Of a stretch of 47,622 nt of DNA, positions 24,467 to 33,449 are shown piece by piece. The DNA is from Kiritimatiellia bacterium (GTDB lineage Bacteria > Verrucomicrobiota > Kiritimatiellia > RFP12 > UBA1067). Position 1 is the first letter of the stretch. Every line of letters begins with the position of its first letter. The position numbers were made by a program, and so were the translations under genes. A model generated the notes under the pieces. The model was given only the letters and a program-made list of their open reading frames with translations. It did no database searches and had not been told where the DNA came from. Location of the stretch: positions 1 to 47,622 of the forward strand of contig JAFXEU010000056.1 of NCBI GenBank assembly GCA_017520845.1, in the 5' to 3' direction.

Positions 24467-25420
24467 ATGATAGATACTAAAGTTAATCTCGGTGGTCTTG
24501 AAATGGCAACTCCGCTCACGACGGCGAGCGGGACGTTCGGTTACGGCAGCGAATACGTCGGGGCCGTCGATTACTCCAAGCTCGGCGCCGTTACCGCAAA
24601 GGGTATCCGAGTCGACGCGTGGCCTGGGAATCCCATGCCGCGTCACTGTGAAGTTCCGGGCGGCCTCGTCAACGCGATAGGTCTTCAGGGTACGGGCGTC
24701 AAACATTTTCTCGATATAACCGTTCCGTGGTACGCCGATTCTGTCGGAGAAGCCGTCGACGGCAAGGCTCCGCCGATGATCGTCAATATCTGGGGCGGAA
24801 GCGTCGACGAATACGCTGAAGTCGCCCGCAGGCTCGATGAATACGCTCTCGCCAATCCCGGCTCTCCGGTCGCCGCGCTCGAATGCAACGTGAGCTGCCC
24901 CAACGTAAAGGCGGGAGGTCATACGTTCGGACAGGATCCCGCCATTCTCAATGGGCTTGTCGCGGAGGTGAGAAAAGCGACGACGCTCCCTCTTATCGTG
25001 AAGCTCGCTCCGAACGTTCCTGACATCTGCCCATACGTCAAGGCGTGCGAGGACGGCGGCGCCGATGCGCTCGCTCTCATAAACACGATCCCCGCGATGG
25101 TCATCGACATCGAGAAGCGCAAGCCTGTTCTTGCCAATCGCACGGGCGGGCTTTCGGGGCGCGGAATCCATCCTGCCGCCGTAAAGGTCGTCTACGACGC
25201 GTACAGGGCGACTAAACTTCCGATTCTCGCTATGGGCGGAGTTTACGAGGCGAAGGACGCGATCGAGTTCATGCTCGCGGGGGCGACGGCGGTCGCGCTC
25301 GGCACCGTGCTCTTCACCGACCCGGGCGCCGTGAGCGACGTTTACGACGGAATGGTTTCCTACTGCGAGCGTCACGGGTTTAAATCGATGTCCGAGCTGA
25401 CGGGCGCGCTGGAGGGTTAA
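24467..25420 (+). CDS. pyrD: dihydroorotate dehydrogenase class 1B, catalytic subunit
   Basis: The 317-residue protein is PyrD of class 1B, the FMN barrel that oxidises dihydroorotate to orotate in pyrimidine synthesis. It starts with the TPLTTASGTFGYG motif and has the loop with the catalytic Cys in LECNVSCPNVKAGG. It also has NTIPAMVIDIEKRKP and the FMN phosphate-binding GGVYEAKDAIEFMLAGA. The length is typical. It follows pyrK by 28 nt with a purine-rich ribosome site. The next gene begins immediately after its stop. Confidence 0.93.
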   Translation: MIDTKVNLGGLEMATPLTTASGTFGYGSEYVGAVDYSKLGAVTAKGIRVDAWPGNPMPRHCEVPGGLVNAIGLQGTGVKHFLDITVPWYADSVGEAVDGKAPPMIVNIWGGSVDEYAEVARRLDEYALANPGSPVAALECNVSCPNVKAGGHTFGQDPAILNGLVAEVRKATTLPLIVKLAPNVPDICPYVKACEDGGADALALINTIPAMVIDIEKRKPVLANRTGGLSGRGIHPAAVKVVYDAYRATKLPILAMGGVYEAKDAIEFMLAGATAVALGTVLFTDPGAVSDVYDGMVSYCERHGFKSMSELTGALEG

Positions 25421-26689
25421 ATGTCGAAGTTGACGCTTTATATTCTGCGCGAGTTTATCGTTCCGCTCTTCTACTGTCTCGTCGGATTCATCGGGATATA
25501 TATTCTCTTTGAACTGTTCGGATCGTTTTCGAGACTTTTGGGGTCGGATCTTTCTTTCAAGGAATGCGTTCTTTATTTCGGCGGCTATCTTTCGCCGTTC
25601 TTCCATTATCTCGCGTCTGCCGCGATGATGCTGGCGACGCTCTACACGATGTGGAATTTCTGCCGTCATTCCGAACTTACCGCGATGCGCGCAAGCGGCA
25701 TAAGCCTTTTCGCCATAGTAAAGCCGCTTCTTTTCGCTGGTGCGATGATGGGGCTTTTCATCGCGTGGGTGAGCGAGTCGTATATGCCGGAATACGCCCA
25801 ATGGGCGAAGAAGATAAAGGCGGAGCGCTTCGGCACCAGGAAGGGGTCCGAAAACGACGCTTTTTCATTCAATAACACGCATGAAAACAGAGTATGGATG
25901 GTTTCAGGCGGTGCGAACAGAGATTATACGGAGCTTACCGGAGTATCCGTTGATCAGGAGAGCGCAGAAGATGTGATGCTCTACAACATCAACGCCGAAA
26001 AGGCGTCGTTCCTCGACGGGGAGTGGTGGTTCGTAAATCCCAAGATCCAGCATTATTCCAACGGCAGCCAGTGCGCGTCGCCGACGCCTGAAATCGACGC
26101 GCTGACTCTCCGCGCCTTTCCGCAGTTCAAAGAGCGCCCCGAAGATATCCGCATGCAGCAAAGCAATCCGAAATATCTTTCCGTCAGAGAAAAGCTGCGT
26201 CACGTTGAAATAAACGGAAATCTGACCGACGAGGCCAGACGCGAGTTCAGTTATGACGCGTGGGCCCAGGCGTTGGCGCCTTTCTCGTGCATCATCGTGA
26301 TGCTCTTCACGATCCCTGCCGGAATCACGTCGGGCAGACAATCGGTTTTCGAAGGGATTCTGGGTTCGATCGGAATGTTCTTTGTCTTTCACGGTCTTTC
26401 AATCGCCTGCATGGTGTTGGTAAGATGCAATCTCCTTTCGCCCGTTCCCGCCGCGTTCATGCCTATTGCGCTCTTTTTGGCCGTCGGGATTTTCTTCTTC
26501 CACAACACGCTTAAGTCGACATTGAGTCTAATGGGCTCTTATGTCGCTCTTTTCGCGTTCTACATGGTGACCGCCGCGCTTCTCGTTTCTAAGGCCGGTC
26601 TCGGGTTTTTAGCGTCCCATCTTATCGCGTTTCCGCTGCCTTTGGCCGCTGCGGTTCTGTGTACGCTGAGATTCCGCTCGAGAGCGTGA
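25421..26689 (+). CDS. LptF/LptG-type LPS export permease
   Basis: The 422-residue protein has the YjgP/YjgQ family layout: two N-terminal and four C-terminal membrane segments with a periplasmic beta-jellyroll domain between (about residues 130-270). LptF and LptG form the membrane part of the LPS transporter with the ATPase LptB. The N-terminus (LYILREFIVPLFYCLVGF) and the ELTAMRASGISLF coupling-helix region are characteristic. It implies an outer membrane with LPS. Whether it is LptF or LptG cannot be settled, and the partner is not in the window. The start abuts the pyrD stop, with GGAGGG as ribosome site. Confidence 0.82.
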   Translation: MSKLTLYILREFIVPLFYCLVGFIGIYILFELFGSFSRLLGSDLSFKECVLYFGGYLSPFFHYLASAAMMLATLYTMWNFCRHSELTAMRASGISLFAIVKPLLFAGAMMGLFIAWVSESYMPEYAQWAKKIKAERFGTRKGSENDAFSFNNTHENRVWMVSGGANRDYTELTGVSVDQESAEDVMLYNINAEKASFLDGEWWFVNPKIQHYSNGSQCASPTPEIDALTLRAFPQFKERPEDIRMQQSNPKYLSVREKLRHVEINGNLTDEARREFSYDAWAQALAPFSCIIVMLFTIPAGITSGRQSVFEGILGSIGMFFVFHGLSIACMVLVRCNLLSPVPAAFMPIALFLAVGIFFFHNTLKSTLSLMGSYVALFAFYMVTAALLVSKAGLGFLASHLIAFPLPLAAAVLCTLRFRSRA

Positions 26690-27372
26690 AAAATCTTGAG
26701 ATAATTTTCGAGGATTCCGATATTGTCGTCGTCAATAAGCCGGCGGGGATGATCGTCCATCGTGCGCCGGGGCATACGGACGATTCGCTCGCCGATCGTC
26801 TCGCGAAGACGAGACCTGGAATGTACGGCTGCGGCAGCCGCGAGAGGCCCGGCGTCGTCCATCGGCTCGATATCGGCACGAGCGGAGTTATGGTTTTCGC
26901 GAAAACTCCCAGCGCCTACCGTGCGCTTCGCGAAGCGTTCGAGTCGCACGGGCGCATTCGAAAGACGTATCTCGCAGTTCTGCACGGCGCCCCGAAAACA
27001 AAAACCGGACGGATCGAAAACACGATCGGCCGCAAGCCGTGGGATTCGAAGCGCATGGCCGTCGATGTTCCGGACGGGAAAAGGGCGGTGAGCGAGTGGA
27101 CGGTTCTCGCTAAAAAGTCCGGCATTTCGCTCGTTGAGTTCGTCATTGAAACGGGCCGCACCCATCAGATCCGCGTTCACGCGGCCGATCTCGGCTGTCC
27201 TATCGTCGGGGATGAGCTTTACGGCGACGCGGCTAAGGACCGTCGTCTGCGCGTAAGGCCGGCTCGCGCATTGCTTCATGCGGTGATGCTTTCATTCCCT
27301 CATCCCGCAACGGGTAAAATCGTCGAGTTTGCCGCTGAGCCGCCCGCCGATATCGTTTACGCAATGCCCTGA
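26686..27372 (+). CDS. RluA-family pseudouridine synthase
   Basis: The 228-residue protein converts uridines of rRNA or tRNA to pseudouridine. The catalytic Asp is in the RluA motif VHRLDIGTSGVMVFAK near residue 65. VVNKPAGMIVHRAPGH near the N-terminus and the C-terminal ETGRTHQIRVHAADLGCPIVGD are also typical. There is no N-terminal S4 domain, so it is a minimal catalytic version. GTG 26686 is chosen because it overlaps the upstream stop (GTGA) and gives a natural start; the GTG at 26659 would lie within the permease. The RNA target is unknown. Confidence 0.85.
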   Translation: MKNLEIIFEDSDIVVVNKPAGMIVHRAPGHTDDSLADRLAKTRPGMYGCGSRERPGVVHRLDIGTSGVMVFAKTPSAYRALREAFESHGRIRKTYLAVLHGAPKTKTGRIENTIGRKPWDSKRMAVDVPDGKRAVSEWTVLAKKSGISLVEFVIETGRTHQIRVHAADLGCPIVGDELYGDAAKDRRLRVRPARALLHAVMLSFPHPATGKIVEFAAEPPADIVYAMP

Positions 27373-27466
27373 CTTTCTGGGCTGGGATACCTCCAGCTTT
27401 CCCGTCTTTTATTTTTCCGTGTAACGGAAAGAATAAACAAACGGACATAAGGCGGACATAAAGCGG

Positions 27467-27496
27467 TTGACTATCTCAATAAGGATTGGGTATACT
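27467..27496 (+). promoter_or_regulatory. promoter of the glycosidase, second copy of the 315-344 cassette
   Basis: TTGACT (27467-27472), an 18-nt spacer and TATACT (27491-27496) repeat the promoter at 315-344, with spacer identity that includes the stretch CAATAAGGATTGGG. Conserved spacer sequence argues for shared ancestry or a shared bound factor. The remaining bases between the rluA-like stop and this promoter (27373-27466) hold a small inverted repeat, TTCCGT and ACGGAA, but no gene. Confidence 0.75.
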
Positions 27497-27627
27497 GTTT
27501 TCGCCGCATTGCGGTTTCTTTTGTAACCATATAGGCTATAGGATGATGCCGCCGGCAGTGATATTAAACTTTCTTCCCGTTCGTGAGCGCGGCGAACGAA
27601 CGGCAGGCTAATAAAAAGGAAAATAAA
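27497..27627 (+). promoter_or_regulatory. structured 5' leader, copy 2
   Basis: This leader aligns with 345-467. Hairpin A is GGC (27534-27536) with GCC (27548-27550) around the 11-nt loop TATAGGATGAT. Hairpin B is CCGTT (27577-27581) with AACGG (27599-27603) around the 17-nt loop CGTGAGCGCGGCGAACG. Both loops have the same lengths as in copy 1 and share TAGGAT and GTGAG...CGAACG. One pair of hairpin B covaries. A GTG inside hairpin B (27583) is in frame with the downstream gene but lacks a ribosome site. Confidence 0.6.
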
Positions 27628-29085
27628 ATGACGGTTAAAAAAGCGGTTCTTACTTTCGCGGCCGCCGCGCTTTGCGCAGCATCGTCCGCCGAATCTCTCA
27701 AGGCAGATTTTTCGAAGGAGACGGGGCGCGTCAACCGCGCGCTCCATTCGTCCGGCTTCGCGCCGAAGGTGACGAGCACCAACAAGGCGAAACTCGCCGC
27801 TGAACTTAGGGATTTCAATTTCGATTATACGAGAACGCATGACTTGGCTCTCATAAGTTCCGGGCAGCGAATTGTCGATACTCACTTTATTTTCCCCTTG
27901 GAGCATCTTGACGCGAAGGATCCTAAGAACTACTATTTCGACGCGACCGACCATCAGCTCGATCTCATCCGCAGGAACGGCAACAGGATCTTCTATCGCC
28001 TCGGAACTTCGATCGAGCATTCCGGCCCCACCGTGCATTTCAATTCTCTCATCCCTAAGGACTTCGAAAAGACGGCCGAGGTTTTTGCGGGGACGGTCCG
28101 CCATTACACGAAGGGGTGGGGTGACGGCTTTAACTGGGATATTAAGTATTGGGAGCTTTGGAACGAGCCTGACGGCGTAAACAATATGTGGTGTCTGCCT
28201 GAAGGAGATGGAACGAGGGGCTCGGCGGAGTTTGCAAAGCGCGATAAGATCCGCCGCGATCTTTTCTGCAAGTTCTTTGTTACCTGTCTTAAGCGCCTTA
28301 AAAAAGAATTCCCCGAATGCAAGTTCGGCGGTCCTGCGATGTGCTCCGCGAGCGGACGCAGCTTGGAGTGGTTCAAGAGCATCCTCGCGGCATGCAAAGA
28401 GGCTGGAGTCGCGCCGGACTTTATGTCTTGGCATTATTACGGTCACAGCGTTGAAAAAATCATCGCCGACGCCGAGAACATGCGCAAACTGTGCGACTCG
28501 TACGGATTTAAGGATTGCGAACTTATCATCAATGAATGGCATTACCTCGGTCCGTATGGTTGGGGCGGTCTGAGGAATTTCGACGCTAAAACATTGGAGC
28601 GCGTCTGGTCTGGCCCCGGTTCGCACAACGGTATCGATTCGTCGTGCTTTACGCTTTCGGTTCTCTCGCGCTTGCAGACCTCAGAGTGCGATCAGGCGTA
28701 TTTTTACGGCTGCCGCCATACGGGAGCGTGGGGTTACAAGGACGGCTTCAACAAGAGGTACACCGTTTATTACGCGCTTAAACTTTTTGGCTCCATCATG
28801 AAGGAGTGCAATAAACTTTGCGCATCGACGCGCAGCGGCACGGTTACGACCTTGGCGACGAAGAAGTCCGACGGCAAGGAAGGCTGGCTTCTCGTTTCCG
28901 ACTACGGCGGGAAGAGCGACACGATCGAAGTCGAGGTCTCCGGCGTTAGCGGCGTCGCTTCAGCCACGATTCTTGATCACGAGCGCAACAATGCTCCTGT
29001 CAATGTCGTTTTCGAGAACGGCAAGCTTACGCTTAAAAAGCCGATTAAGGGTTCCGCGGCGTTTCTCGTGAAGTTCAATCTCTGA
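27628..29085 (+). CDS. secreted clan GH-A glycoside hydrolase, GH39-like
   Basis: The 485-residue protein has a signal peptide (about residues 1-20) and a TIM-barrel glycosidase domain. The acid/base Glu180 is in YWELWNEPD, the Asn-Glu pair of clan GH-A. The nucleophile Glu303 is in LIINEWHY. A C-terminal beta domain occupies about 400-485. The pattern is nearest GH39 (beta-xylosidase/iduronidase-like), but the substrate cannot be fixed. ATG 27628 is chosen because AAAAAGGA precedes it and the signal peptide then starts at residue 1. It has its own promoter and leader shared with the synthase-like operon at 468. No partner genes are adjacent. Confidence 0.8.
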   Translation: MTVKKAVLTFAAAALCAASSAESLKADFSKETGRVNRALHSSGFAPKVTSTNKAKLAAELRDFNFDYTRTHDLALISSGQRIVDTHFIFPLEHLDAKDPKNYYFDATDHQLDLIRRNGNRIFYRLGTSIEHSGPTVHFNSLIPKDFEKTAEVFAGTVRHYTKGWGDGFNWDIKYWELWNEPDGVNNMWCLPEGDGTRGSAEFAKRDKIRRDLFCKFFVTCLKRLKKEFPECKFGGPAMCSASGRSLEWFKSILAACKEAGVAPDFMSWHYYGHSVEKIIADAENMRKLCDSYGFKDCELIINEWHYLGPYGWGGLRNFDAKTLERVWSGPGSHNGIDSSCFTLSVLSRLQTSECDQAYFYGCRHTGAWGYKDGFNKRYTVYYALKLFGSIMKECNKLCASTRSGTVTTLATKKSDGKEGWLLVSDYGGKSDTIEVEVSGVSGVASATILDHERNNAPVNVVFENGKLTLKKPIKGSAAFLVKFNL

Positions 29086-29215
29086 CAATAAAGGGCGAGC
29101 AGAAAGGCGATGTCGAGCCGCCGCGCTTTATTGGGTGTTTCGATAATGTAGCATCTGAGATAGAACTTAAGGTTTATGAGTATGGATTTTTGAAACGGTG
29201 AGAGAGATTCTTTTT

Positions 29216-32131
29216 ATGGATAAACACGAAGTGAAATCAATCCACATATATAGATTTCTTCCGAAGCTTTTACTTGGTGTCGTCTTTGGTGCTTTCTTTA
29301 TCTACGGCTCGACAAAACGCGTTACCCCGCCTGCAGATCCTGTTGCGCCGATAACGACATCGAGCGATACTGCGGCGGTCGTGTATGTCGAAAATCTCCA
29401 CCGTTATTTCGCGCCGACTTGCTTTCCGGCCGATCTTTCGATATTCACCCGTCCGACCAACGCGATAACGCCGTCGCTTTGGCGGCGTCACAGCGTCTCA
29501 GACGATTTTCAGGTCGCAATCGACGATTATATTGCCGGCGCATGCGGCGTCGTAACAACCCAGCCCTGGGGGATCGACAATCTTGAAACGATCGGAAACA
29601 CTTACCGGACATTCGCGCCTTTCTACGCGACAAATTCGCTCATTGCCGGCATGAGCGAATTCTGGACTGTTACGAACGGTTATTCAAAAACTTTCGTCTG
29701 GAAAGATGCCGCGTTTCAGCGCGATGCGGTGCAGCCCGTATCGTTCGCGCTTACACTCTACAATTGGGGAGACATCGATTTTACATACGGCGAAACCATT
29801 CCGCCGGACGGGTTCTCTTCATTCGTCAAGCTCGGCGGCGAGACGGTCGATATGACCGCGCATGTCGCGCCGATGCGCACCGTGCGCCTTGAGAAGAATC
29901 TGAACCAGGATACGGAATGGTGGCTTGAAAATTATCCGGAAATCTGTCACACTAACCTGGCCGGCGAACTCGTCTTCGAGTACGACACGAACGAATGGTA
30001 TTTCGTCGAATTCCGCTTCGGTTACGACGAGGCCGTCGCCGCGTACGAAAGAGATCTGCTGGAATATGAGCAATTGCATTCCTTGGCTTATAAAAGCACA
30101 CATTCCAGAAGCGAAGAAAGTATTCAAAAAAATAAAAAGATAATAGATGAATTTGATAAACACAGAATCAGTAAATATTACGCCTGGCGAATAGACGACG
30201 GCGATAAGGGAGGTTTTGAATGGGCAAAAAACGTCCAAAAACAAATCGACGAAATGATGTTTGAAGAGCCGACGAACATGTTCCTAAACATTGAAATCGT
30301 TCGGGACGAACACCTGATAATGCACCCGGGTTTAACAAATATGCTTAATAAAATCGAGCCCGCCGGATCAACCAACAGCAACACTACACTGTATTATGAA
30401 ATCGTAAAATTCGATTGTTCTAAATTAGATGAAATTCTCTTGTCCACGATAGGCGAAAAACCAAAACTCCAAAACTATATCGCCTTTTCTCAACAAAGCG
30501 GCGATACATCAAAGGGCCAAAAAAACTCCATATCCTTTTATGTCGACCTGCCGCATAATTCTGGCGTATATATCAGTGATAGATTCATGCGGCAGCAAGA
30601 CCAGATCGTAGACGTTGTCTCTAAGAATCGCTCAGTAACTTATGTTTATCCATTCCGGGCCGGACTCGTCTATAAAGCCCACACTACCACTCCGCATTAC
30701 AAGTTCACAGATTTAACGGGCCAGTGCAAAACTTGGCGAAGCCCCTACAATTACACGGACTTCTATTTTACGCGAAAGATCGGTCTTAAGCTGAAAGGCG
30801 CCGCGTTCAACAATCTCAAAAACTATACCAAAGTCGAAGCGGAGATAACGCCCCCTGTATCAATGGGCGCTTACAACTGGAAAACCTCCGATAATTTCCG
30901 TATAATCAGCTCAGGCAGGGATTACGCCGGCATCGAATGGAAGGACGGCAACGCAGGTTTCATCCGATGCGTATGGGACAACGGTGATCCCGGCGAATGG
31001 AAGTATTGCGTCACCAACACGGAACACATTGCGGGCGTTTCAAATTTCAACTCCTACACCCAATACCTCCATCTCGCGGCGAGCCCCAAGAACGTCGTCT
31101 TTTACGCTCCCCATCTCGATAAAAACGGAGTTTTGAAAGAAGCCGGGACAACGAATATAACACTCATCTGCTCATACGGAGGAACACAGCCTGGGCGCTT
31201 GGAGCTGTCGCGAGGCTTTAACTCAAGGGCTATTTTGACACGCGACGGCACAATCTGCACGCTCCCGACATCATGGGAAGTAAACGGTCCCGCGGAAAAA
31301 ACTTTCGTCGTTACGGGTCTCGCTTCAGGAGACGCCGAGACATTCGCTTTGAAGTATACGGGCGCAACCGTTTCAGACGGCTACGAAACGACCGCGACAG
31401 TAACGGCGACAAGCGTCGAAGTCGAAGCCGATCGCACATGGCCGGAAATGCGCAAACGCCGCGTATTCGGTCCTGGCGAACCTTTTACGATCACAGTCAA
31501 TGACTCGACGGAACTTAAAAGAACGGCTTCCGTAATCCCGGGCGATTATACCGAGATTATTCCACTTGACGGATTCTCGTTGCCGGTAACATATTCCGTA
31601 ATCCCGCCGTCAGGCTGCATCGGAATAAAAGCGAGAGTGATGAGCGACGATGACTGGATAGAGGCCGGTTACTCAAACGCTCTTTCGATCGGCGAAATCG
31701 GCGCGGGTCTTTATGTTGAACTGAAACTGATTCCAGATTATGTCTCTTTTCAAGGGTTGAAAGTTATGGAGGGAGAATGCGCGGCTCAAAATATTCAGGG
31801 ATATTACAGCTCGTTTGATATGAGCCAAGTCAGGCATAACACATCAAACGGCGCTTGGCGCCAAACGACAGTCGAAGACGGGAATCTTGCAGGTTTTGAC
31901 CGTGCGGGGAACGCGAAAACTATTTCAGAACTCCCCCCGCCGTGGAACTTAGGCGGATATGAATGGCATATTCCGTTTTATTGGAGTGCCGGGGATTTCA
32001 CAACGACAAACAGATTCACGACGAATATCCAAAAATTCCGTATCTATCCCGCCGGCGATTTCAGTGTCAGCAAATTCGGCTGGACGGCGTACCGGAGCAC
32101 GAACGGCGTCCAAAATGTCATAAAGGAGTAA
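29216..32131 (+). CDS. large membrane-anchored extracellular protein of unknown function
   Basis: The 971-residue protein has one N-terminal membrane segment at about residues 17-34, and the rest is predicted to be outside the cytoplasm. It is rich in Thr, aromatic residues and beta-strand-like alternation. Two stretches around residues 640-830 look like Ig-like beta domains. The C-terminus (PPPWNLGGYEW, then FTTNIQKFRIY and VSKFGWTAYR) resembles a terminal module I associate with large Kiritimatiellae surface proteins, from memory only. Codon use turns AT-rich between about 30060 and 30600. ATG 29216 is preferred over GTG 29198 because GAGAGAG lies at a suitable distance. The partner gene starts 4 nt after the stop with its ribosome site inside this gene. 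Confidence 0.6.
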   Translation: MDKHEVKSIHIYRFLPKLLLGVVFGAFFIYGSTKRVTPPADPVAPITTSSDTAAVVYVENLHRYFAPTCFPADLSIFTRPTNAITPSLWRRHSVSDDFQVAIDDYIAGACGVVTTQPWGIDNLETIGNTYRTFAPFYATNSLIAGMSEFWTVTNGYSKTFVWKDAAFQRDAVQPVSFALTLYNWGDIDFTYGETIPPDGFSSFVKLGGETVDMTAHVAPMRTVRLEKNLNQDTEWWLENYPEICHTNLAGELVFEYDTNEWYFVEFRFGYDEAVAAYERDLLEYEQLHSLAYKSTHSRSEESIQKNKKIIDEFDKHRISKYYAWRIDDGDKGGFEWAKNVQKQIDEMMFEEPTNMFLNIEIVRDEHLIMHPGLTNMLNKIEPAGSTNSNTTLYYEIVKFDCSKLDEILLSTIGEKPKLQNYIAFSQQSGDTSKGQKNSISFYVDLPHNSGVYISDRFMRQQDQIVDVVSKNRSVTYVYPFRAGLVYKAHTTTPHYKFTDLTGQCKTWRSPYNYTDFYFTRKIGLKLKGAAFNNLKNYTKVEAEITPPVSMGAYNWKTSDNFRIISSGRDYAGIEWKDGNAGFIRCVWDNGDPGEWKYCVTNTEHIAGVSNFNSYTQYLHLAASPKNVVFYAPHLDKNGVLKEAGTTNITLICSYGGTQPGRLELSRGFNSRAILTRDGTICTLPTSWEVNGPAEKTFVVTGLASGDAETFALKYTGATVSDGYETTATVTATSVEVEADRTWPEMRKRRVFGPGEPFTITVNDSTELKRTASVIPGDYTEIIPLDGFSLPVTYSVIPPSGCIGIKARVMSDDDWIEAGYSNALSIGEIGAGLYVELKLIPDYVSFQGLKVMEGECAAQNIQGYYSSFDMSQVRHNTSNGAWRQTTVEDGNLAGFDRAGNAKTISELPPPWNLGGYEWHIPFYWSAGDFTTTNRFTTNIQKFRIYPAGDFSVSKFGWTAYRSTNGVQNVIKE

Positions 32132-32135
32132 CACT

Positions 32136-32717
32136 GTGAAGCAAGCGATTACTCTATTCATCATGATTATATCGGTTGTTGCGACTGCAGGGGCTCATCT
32201 GGATGGCGAGAATACTACAGTCTTTGCGTTACCGCAAATTAATCATTTCAAATCCGAAAAAATCATGATTTCAATCGACACACAAAATACGACAACAAAT
32301 CAATTCGAAATCTGGTTCTGTACCGATACAGAAGCTGCACGGAAAAATCGCGATTTCTTAATCGGCTTTGATGACGGGTTCCTTATTCACGGGACACGAA
32401 ATGCGACTACAATACAAACGATGAGTGAAACGCTTGCAAGTGGAAATTTCAATGCTAATCTTTCATATCGCACAAGGGCGTTTCATCCGACACCAATCAT
32501 TAAATTATCAGTAAACGGAAGATATCTAAACGATACTGTACTTAGTGATTTTTCAAACGCTTCACCTCTTCATTGGCAATCTCTTAAATTAGTATCACGC
32601 GGCAAAGACGCATTAACACCTATTATACAAACTAAACGCATTAAGATAGGGTTGTATATCAAAATTACACTTAATAAAAATGTGTTTTCTGACTCAATTA
32701 GACGAGTGGGAACATAA
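32136..32717 (+). CDS. small secreted protein paired with the large surface protein
   Basis: The 193-residue protein has a signal peptide (about 1-20, ending TAGA) and an AT-rich, beta-strand-type mature part with few charged residues. No family is recognised. Its start is GTG 32136, with AAGGAG 8 nt upstream inside the end of the preceding gene, so the two are translated from one mRNA and probably act together. The pattern TNQFEIWFCTDTEAARKNRD near residue 52 has the look of a short calcium-loop or EF-like remnant (Asp/Glu/Asn-rich), but this is weak. Base composition sets the gene apart from its neighbours. Confidence 0.6.
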   Translation: MKQAITLFIMIISVVATAGAHLDGENTTVFALPQINHFKSEKIMISIDTQNTTTNQFEIWFCTDTEAARKNRDFLIGFDDGFLIHGTRNATTIQTMSETLASGNFNANLSYRTRAFHPTPIIKLSVNGRYLNDTVLSDFSNASPLHWQSLKLVSRGKDALTPIIQTKRIKIGLYIKITLNKNVFSDSIRRVGT

Positions 32718-32762
32718 GTTTGCTATAATATTGCTGTGTGATAAGAAAATTAACAAAGGTAT

Positions 32763-33425
32763 ATGGCAACAAGTATAGACTATGAGTTAGCTTTAGGCGG
32801 CCCGGTCATCGGCGTTGACGAGGCCGGACGCGGGCCGCTTGCTGGCGGCGTCTTCGCGGGCGCTGTTTATGTGCCGCTTGATCTGGCCGCAGAACTTTTA
32901 GAGGGCGCGTGGAGCGGGATTAACGACTCTAAAAAACTGTCGGAGAAAAAGCGGGACTCTCTTGCCGAGGTTATAAAATCTACCGAGGGCTGCATTTGGG
33001 CGGTCGCGAGCGCGTCGCCGGCCGAAATTGATAAGTTTAATATTTTAAGGGCGACTCATGTTGCGATGAGGCGTGCGGCGAAATCGGTTTATGATAGAGC
33101 GCATAAGGTTGCGAAAGTTGACTCGTTTACGGTTCTTGTCGACGGGCTTGCCGTTGACGGTTTTGAGTGTCCTTCGCAAAATCTCGTAAAGGGCGACGCC
33201 AAATCGCTTTTGATTGCCGCCGCTTCAATTCTGGCGAAGACGGCGCGTGATGCGGATTGCCTGCGTCTTGAAGCGGAATATCCCGGGTACGGGTTTGCGA
33301 AGCACAAGGGATATCCAACAAAAGCTCACTTGGCGGCGCTTGCGAAGTTAGGACCCTGTCCCGAGCATCGACGGAGCTTCGGCCCGGTCGCGCAAGGCGA
33401 ACTTTTTGATTTAACTCAAGGGTAA
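32763..33425 (+). CDS. rnhB: ribonuclease HII
   Basis: The 220-residue protein is RNase HII, which removes ribonucleotides misincorporated in DNA. The catalytic acidic residues are in IGVDEAGRGPLAGG near residue 18 (Asp, Glu). A further Asp lies in TVLVDGLAV and another in KTARDADCL. The GRG motif for the DNA-RNA junction is present. The length is typical. A TATAAT lies upstream at 32724-32729. folP follows after 24 nt. Confidence 0.93.
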   Translation: MATSIDYELALGGPVIGVDEAGRGPLAGGVFAGAVYVPLDLAAELLEGAWSGINDSKKLSEKKRDSLAEVIKSTEGCIWAVASASPAEIDKFNILRATHVAMRRAAKSVYDRAHKVAKVDSFTVLVDGLAVDGFECPSQNLVKGDAKSLLIAAASILAKTARDADCLRLEAEYPGYGFAKHKGYPTKAHLAALAKLGPCPEHRRSFGPVAQGELFDLTQG

Positions 33426-33449
33426 ATGATTTATAATAAAGGTTTTGTT

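Noticed and set aside
24290..25801. 503-codon minus-strand ORF
   Set aside because: It is antisense to pyrK/pyrD and the permease; the translation is Arg-rich and without domains.
27583..27627. Upstream GTG start adding 15 residues to the glycosidase
   Set aside because: The GTG lies in the loop of leader hairpin B, has no ribosome site and would bury the signal peptide. ATG 27628 has AAAAAGGA.
27409..28626. 405-codon minus-strand ORF over the glycosidase
   Set aside because: The plus-strand glycosidase has a signal peptide, both catalytic Glu motifs and a promoter; the minus-strand translation shows nothing recognisable.
29092..29139. AATAAAG...CTTTATT pairing after the glycosidase as a terminator
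   Set aside because: The loop is over 30 nt and no T-run follows, so it is weak as a terminator. It may only be a chance pairing.
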